Source: Cenococcum geophilum 1.58
Taxonomy: Eukaryota > Ascomycota > Dothideomycetes > Gloniales > Gloniaceae
NCBI GenBank assembly: GCA_001692895.1
Contig: KV748198.1
Location: 1,896,367-1,960,366 of the forward strand
Direction: 5' to 3'
Length of the DNA: 64,000 nt
In this document: piece by piece, positions 58,838 to 64,000 of the stretch
Numbering within the stretch: the stretch's first letter is position 1
Layout: each line of letters opens with the position of its first letter
Notes under the pieces: model-generated
The model's input: only the letters and a program-made list of their open reading frames with translations
Database searches by the model: none
Told to the model about the DNA's origin: nothing
Made by a program: the position numbers and the translations under genes

Positions 58838-59391
58838 ATCACCAGAGGAAGGGATAGGCGCGTGACACGATGTTGCTCCCTTAACCAAACTACCAACCTA
58901 GCTTTCAAGTGTATCATACCACTCACTCGAAACTAAGCAAGGATAGAAAAAGATATTCGCGAAGCAGGGTAAGCATATGCTAAACTGGGTATGCAGGACA
59001 AGCATAAAATACACTGCAAATCCCATATCCCTTCATCTTTTCCGAAAAAGAGCCAAGCCCTCTCCTTGCCATCCTAATAAAGATACCGATCCCAACCCTC
59101 AAAGTTCCAATATCAAACCCTATCCATCCTATCCCATGCAATATCAAACTATACACCAATCCGCCCAAGGCAAAAAAGTATACCCGAAAGCGATATGATG
59201 CCATCCCCCCAATGCCGCGAAGTCCCAAAGTCCCAAATCCGACAACCATAAACGCCAACACAGGACAGGCCAAGCGAACCCTCCCATCCCACCCAAACGC
59301 CAAAACACCGCTCTGCGACCATGACATCGTGCGTTTTACCCGTAACACCCGCTTTAACCACTCCTACCATTCAAGCAAATGCAGAGGCCGC

Positions 59392-61922
59392 TCACGCATA
59401 CCTCACGCTATTCTGCCGGTAAGCCGGCGGCGGCGGCGGCTGCCCGCCCGGTCCGTCATACCAGCCCGCGTTCTGCTGCGGGAACAGCGGGCCCTGCGAG
59501 CCGTACGGGCTGCGGGCACCGCGAGGCCCGTTCCAGCGGGGCGACGCAGCGTAGGGGCGGCCGTAGCGCTTTATGTTGCGGCGGCGCTTAAAGCAGCGGT
59601 AGATGCAGCCGAGGATGGAGAAGAGTATTAGGCCGCCAACGGCCGCCGCGATGCCGATGACGAGCGTTTTGTGATCGTCGATCCAAGATTTCACTTCTTT
59701 GCCGAGAGAGGAGCCGCTGCAGACGCCCTGGGGTGGTTGTTAGTGGTGTTTCTGGGATGAGAAGGGTGGAAAGAGATGGAATGATGAAGGATAGAGACAG
59801 AATCTTAACTGAAAGTGAGGGGAAAGGGGATTTTGCCTACATTCTCGCACTTCCCGCCACCCCCACAAGGGGTCCCGTCCAAGAAGTTCTGCTGAAGGCC
59901 ATAACATACGCCAGCGCCAAATTGCGGTGACGCGCAGCTCAATTGGCAGTTACTGCTGTCGCAAGCATAGGTATCATTACCTTGGGTATACGATCCCATA
60001 ACTGTCTTACACTGCTGGTCACGCGACGTGCATTGTCCACTCGTGCACTGAAGACCTGAGCCACAGCTTGACCCATCCGGTTGCGTTTTGTCTGCAGGGC
60101 AGTATGGCGACGATCCGGTGCAGGTTTCGGCTGGGTCGCAGACGCCAGTGCTAGCGCGACACACGGTGTTATTTGTTGCGAGCTGGCAGTTTTTGCAACA
60201 GTCTTCGTTAGAGTCGTCGCATACGGCGTTGTTCTTGAACTTGCATGTTTTCGCGTCACAGCATTGGTTATCTCCGCATCCGGATGTGCCGCCGCAATCG
60301 CAGTCTTCGCCCTGTTCAACGATGCCGTTGCCACACTGTTGACCGGAGATTGTAGTGACGCCTTTATTATTTGTCAGGCATGTTGTTTTGACGCTGTTAC
60401 GGCCAATGGCAGAGCAAATGTTGCCGATAGAGCAAGGAGAGAATTTCGTAATGCCTTGGCCGGTGGACGGGTTCATAATATATTGCTCGCCGGCATCACA
60501 AGTCGAGGCGCTGAGAGGACAGCATTGCTGCGCACTGACGGTTGTTTTGTCTGCACAAGTTTGAGAGGTACAGTCGTGGACGGCTCCAAAAGTATGGCCA
60601 GTTTCATGACTGCGGAGCGTAAGCAAAGTTGAAAAAAGGCATAATTATCGCCGGAGAACTTACGCAATAACCTGCCATTCAGTAGATGTCCTTACTACAA
60701 CATTTGCACCAGCTACTGTCTCAGAGCCAGTAGTAGAGTTGGAGCCTTGAGCCCCGGTAACGCATGCCTGGCCTAGCCAAGCCAGTCCTACTGCGGAACC
60801 AGTGTTACAGGTACTTAGCAAAGTCCAATGAGAATTCCCATCCTGTTGAGACCCTCTCCACTGCGAAAAAAGATTCAATCGTGCCTGAATGTCTACACTA
60901 GAACTACACGCTTGATTCCAAGGTGTGACGGGAGGTGGGGTTCCGGGACATGTCGATTCGCTCACGGTGAGATTGGCCAATCCAAGCGAGATATTAAAGG
61001 AAGTTTCGTATAAACTCGAAGCTGAATTCATCTGAGTAATTACGTTTTGCCGTGCGGCTTCGGTTGAATTGAAGGATGCGGTATATGTACAATCAGTAGC
61101 TACACCAACTAGGGCAACTTTTCGAGTAGATGGGCAGCCAGCTGTGTTGCCAATGGTAGAGACGAGATTGACACCTGCAGAATTGCCTCCTCCAGAGGGG
61201 TTATCGAGCTGTCGTTTTCCGAGAAGTGAAGATATGGGAGTAGTCCAGAAACCATCATCCCGTTTCAGCATATTCGCATATACAGGATGATCGGGCATGA
61301 GGTTGAACTCTAACGAGTCCGAGCTGCAAGCATAATGAGATTCTGCATCTCGTTTTAGTTCTGCGTGAGCCTGATCGCTAGAGATATCCGAATCCCTAAA
61401 GACGACCATGTATTCATCATCAGCCCACTCCAACTCCGGGTCCAGCTGATGCTTTGTTTGCTTGTAACTTGAACTGAGCTGAACATGGTGATGATCATGA
61501 TGGACGGTAAAAGCGCCTTCGAATAATGGACTTACGCCATCCCGCCTTACGACGATTCTGGCCCAGCCCACGTTCGACCACGATCCATCTCTTCCCTTCA
61601 ACCAGGTAGTGCCCTTGTAGACCTTGTGTTCCAGACGATTTATTGATTCCGTCTTGATAACATTGCCATCCAGGCCGAGATATTGGACCGTAGCGCCATC
61701 GGCAATAATATCATGGTTCGGCTCCAAGCTCAGCCTTATACGGTTGTCATAGAGGTCGAAGGCGAGGTCAAAGGTAGAGATAGCGGTAACGCGGTGGTTC
61801 TGTGTGAGTATTGATGGATTCTGAGCGATTCCGAGCGCTTTGAGGGGATTTCGAGCTGTGGAACTACCAGCGACGAACGAGAGACTGGCAGCGACTGCAG
61901 CGACGGCGCGGAGAATTAACAT
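59392..61922 (-). CDS. ADM-B: ADAM-family metalloprotease (disintegrin and metalloproteinase), ADM-B type
   Basis: Three exons (61922-60664, 60609-59841, 59727-59392) join in frame to 787 residues. The first intron splits the codon just before the zinc site. A signal peptide (MLILRAVAAVAASLSFVAG) and propeptide lead to a reprolysin (M12B) domain with the zinc motif HETGHTFGAVH at 421-431, catalytic Glu included, and Met-turn YIMN at ~463. A Cys-rich disintegrin domain (~510-600, CGNGIVEQGEDCDCGG) and a Cys-rich stretch follow. One membrane segment (~697-719) and a basic, Pro-rich cytosolic tail (GGQPPPPPAYRQNS) end it. It is a type I surface protease, presumably shedding or processing wall or membrane proteins. 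Open frames antisense to it are shadows. It lies 504 bp from the stop of acetyl-CoA synthetase in the same direction. Confidence 0.93.
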
Positions 61923-62426
61923 AACTGGAACCTTCTAGGCACCGTGACTAGGAGATTGTGTAGGAAAGTTGAGCAAAGGATTCAGCAACAGTAGAGGCGA
62001 GCGAGAGACATGGGTGGTGTATAGAGGTGAATTGTAGAAATTTTCATCAGCGTTGCTGCTGAACATAAAGAAGGGTGTGGAGGATCAGCATCGACACAGC
62101 CCCAAATCTTGCGTCTTGGCCTCTCGTGTTGGCGAAGAAACGGGGCGAGGAGGGTTCTCGGCAGGCATCATCCGGAACACGAGTAAAACACAAGGTACAC
62201 CACCAAGCACTTTTATATGAGCCGCAAGCCGAAAGAGCATCACTTTGGACATCGTATTCAAAACTATATGAGTCTTGTTTCCAAACAAATTCATTGAGGT
62301 ATAGTTGTCACCAACATGCAAGCCCCTTCTCTATTCGTACCGCCTGCAACTAAGCCTCCACGCCTCGTACATAAATCCTCACCTAAGCAGCCCAGTTTAT
62401 TAATTCGCCTCCCCACTCGGGCCAAC
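61923..62426. other. Intergenic region upstream of ADM-B
   Basis: About 500 bp between the ADM-B start codon and the acetyl-CoA synthetase stop (both minus strand). It should hold the ADM-B promoter and the synthetase 3' UTR. No further gene or repeat seen. Confidence 0.5.
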
Positions 62427-64000
62427 CTACTTCCTCTTTGAGCTGTGCACTGTATCGATAATCTTATCGACAACACTGGGATCCGAGAGCTGTTAATGCA
62501 AAATTAGCATCGCGATATGAATTATTAAGCGTAAAAGGGAACCTACAGTCGAAGTATCACCCAGCTGGTCCTCCTCGCCGGCCAGAATCTTTCGCAGAAT
62601 GCGACGCATGATTTTACCTGACCGGGTCTTGGGTAGATCCGGGACGATGAAGACGGCTTTTGGTGCTGCGAACGGACCGATTGATTTGCGGACCTGAAGA
62701 ATGAGATCTTTCTTGGTCTGGTCGCCGCTCTCGTTGCCATCTTTCAGCGCAACGAAAGCATTGACTGCCTGTCCAGTAAGCTCATCCGCAATGCCGACAA
62801 CTGCCGCCTCAGCAACAGTGTCTGTTATTAAGGTGTCAGTAAAATTTGTTCCCTCAATCAACTCCATAAGAAGCTTCACTCACGATGCTCGATGAGCGCG
62901 GCTTCGATTTCTGCTGTTGAAAGTCTGTGTCCAGACACGTTGACAACGTCGTCCACACGGCCTCGAATCCAGTAGTAGCCTTCATGGTCACGGCCGGCAC
63001 CGTCACCAGTAAACTACATATTCAAAGTCAGTATTCACACCATCGGGCGGATAGGCCAAGTTAACTCACGTAGTAGCCCTTGTATACATTCAGATATGTA
63101 TCCATATACCTCTTGTGTGCTCCCCAGACAGTTCGGGCCATGCTTGGCCACGGCTGCTTGAATGCAAGCACGCCCTCAACATCATTTCCGTGGATTTCCT
63201 CGCCGGAGACGGGATCAATGATGGCTGGCTCAATGCCGAAGAAGGGGAGTGAGGCAGATCCAGGCTTTGTTGGCGTCACGCCACCCAATGGGGTAATGAC
63301 GTGAGAACCAGTCTCAGTTTGCCAATATGTCTACGATAGCGTTAGGAAATACTTAGAACATGACCTCCGAAATATAGTAAACTTACGTCTACAACATGTG
63401 CTTCTTCCTTACCAACAACCTCGAAGTACCATTTCCACACCTCGGCAGCAATGGGTTCACCCACAGATCCAAGAACCCTGAGATTCTTCATCCGGTGCTT
63501 AACGTGCTGATCACCAGCACGCTTCAGTAAACGTAGAGCCGTTGGCGCGACGTAGAACTGGGAAACGTTGTGTTTCTCAACAACATCCCAGTATCGAGAA
63601 AAGTTGGGATAAGCAGGAGTGCCTTCGAAGACAACCGTCGCCACACCAAGTAATAATGGCGCATAAACCACATAGGTATGTCCAGTAATCCAGCCAACAT
63701 CACCGCCGCAGAAGAAGACGTCGTCCGGGTGGATATCAAATACGTACTTGCCAGTGGCCGCGGCACCGAGGAGGTAGCCTCCGGTAGTGTGCATAACACC
63801 CTTTGGCTTGCCAGTCGAACCTGACGTGTATAGCAAGAACAGAGGATCTTCGGAGTTCATGGATTCAGGGGCGATGTAGGCCGGGAACTTGTCAACCTCC
63901 TCGTGCCACCAGTAATCCCGGCCTTTGGTCCAGGGCACATCTGCGCCAGTACGCTTATAGACAAGGCAGTGGCTAACGCCCGGGCACTGCTTAAGAGCTT
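62427..64000 (-). CDS. ACS1: Acetyl-CoA synthetase, C-terminal two thirds (cut by window edge)
   Basis: Five exons (64000-63387, 63330-63070, 63013-62884, 62821-62547, 62489-62427) give 446 residues in one frame to a TAG stop; about 220 N-terminal residues lie outside the window. The enzyme activates acetate with ATP to acetyl-AMP and then acetyl-CoA, in cytosol and nucleus. Seen: the AMP-binding loop [32 protein letters not shown], the motif [31 protein letters not shown], the hinge [18 protein letters not shown], and the C-terminal [16 protein letters not shown] with the catalytic, acetylation-controlled Lys. The end, [16 protein letters not shown], is typical of fungal orthologues (facA, acu-5). 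The short last exon (21 codons) is supported by exact phase and by that C-terminus. Confidence 0.95.

Larger units (their letters stand above)
58346..59391. other. Intergenic region between the island and ADM-B
   Basis: About 1 kb with normal base composition and no convincing gene. Short open frames on both strands have no recognisable product, and one overlaps the MITE at 58600. It contains that MITE, a MITE-related fragment at 58765-58837, and the 3' flank of the metalloprotease gene. Confidence 0.5.

Noticed and set aside
59212..59631. 139-codon plus-strand frame
   Set aside because: Antisense to the last exon of ADM-B, whose membrane segment and tail are clear.
60081..60632. 183-codon plus-strand frame
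   Set aside because: Antisense shadow of the Cys-rich disintegrin exon of ADM-B.
62075..62353. 92-codon plus-strand frame between ADM-B and acetyl-CoA synthetase
   Set aside because: No recognisable product, and opposing frames of similar length exist; treated as intergenic.

Overview
The window is genomic DNA of a filamentous ascomycete (Pezizomycotina). The genes have 50-240 bp introns with GT...AG ends and CTAAC-type branch points. The flanks carry ordinary fungal genes: an ADAM metalloprotease of ADM-B type, acetyl-CoA synthetase, and a UBA/AAA+ protein. The centre is a very AT-rich island whose mobile elements show the repeat-induced point mutation (RIP) pattern, with CpA changed to TpA and TAA/TAG standing where Gln or Trp codons are expected. 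I cannot name the species.

Layout. Left gene-rich flank (1-5086): the N-terminus of a coiled-coil protein on the minus strand, running off the left edge, and divergently from it a six-exon, 1025-residue UBA / Pro-Ser-rich / ankyrin-like / ClpB-type AAA+ / acidic-tail protein. Island (5087-58340): about 53 kb with no host gene, ended on both sides by a 46-bp inverted repeat flanked by TA. Right flank (58341-64000): two small MITE-like sequences, then ADM-B and the C-terminal two thirds of acetyl-CoA synthetase, both on the minus strand.

The island resolves almost completely into elements nested inside one another, nearly every insertion supported by terminal repeats of matching length and by a target-site duplication (TSD). 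The outermost layer is a Fot1/pogo-type DNA transposon (TA duplication, degraded minus-strand transposase), perhaps with a second inverted-repeat element inside it. It is split by a solo LTR (6706-6832), by Copia-1 (7406-33896) and by Gypsy-C (34799-58211). Copia-1 contains Gypsy-A (9319-15304) and Copia-2 (16652-31068). Copia-2 contains Gypsy-B1 (18590-26540), an un-RIPed 443-bp TRIM (26916-27358) and a MITE (28777-28928). Gypsy-C contains a 5'-truncated LINE (39556-49303), which itself contains Gypsy-B2 (39698-47620), and also Gypsy-D (50838-56826). Removing all of these would leave about 3.2 kb of original insertion.

No autonomous element appears intact; all large coding regions are broken by stops. 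The most notable points are the single-locus origin of the whole island, the short elements that escaped RIP inside it, the LTR core shared by the two Copia families, an extra open region downstream of the integrase in Gypsy-C, and the architecture of the UBA-AAA+ gene. Protein identities come from reading translations and from general knowledge of the families; no database search was run.
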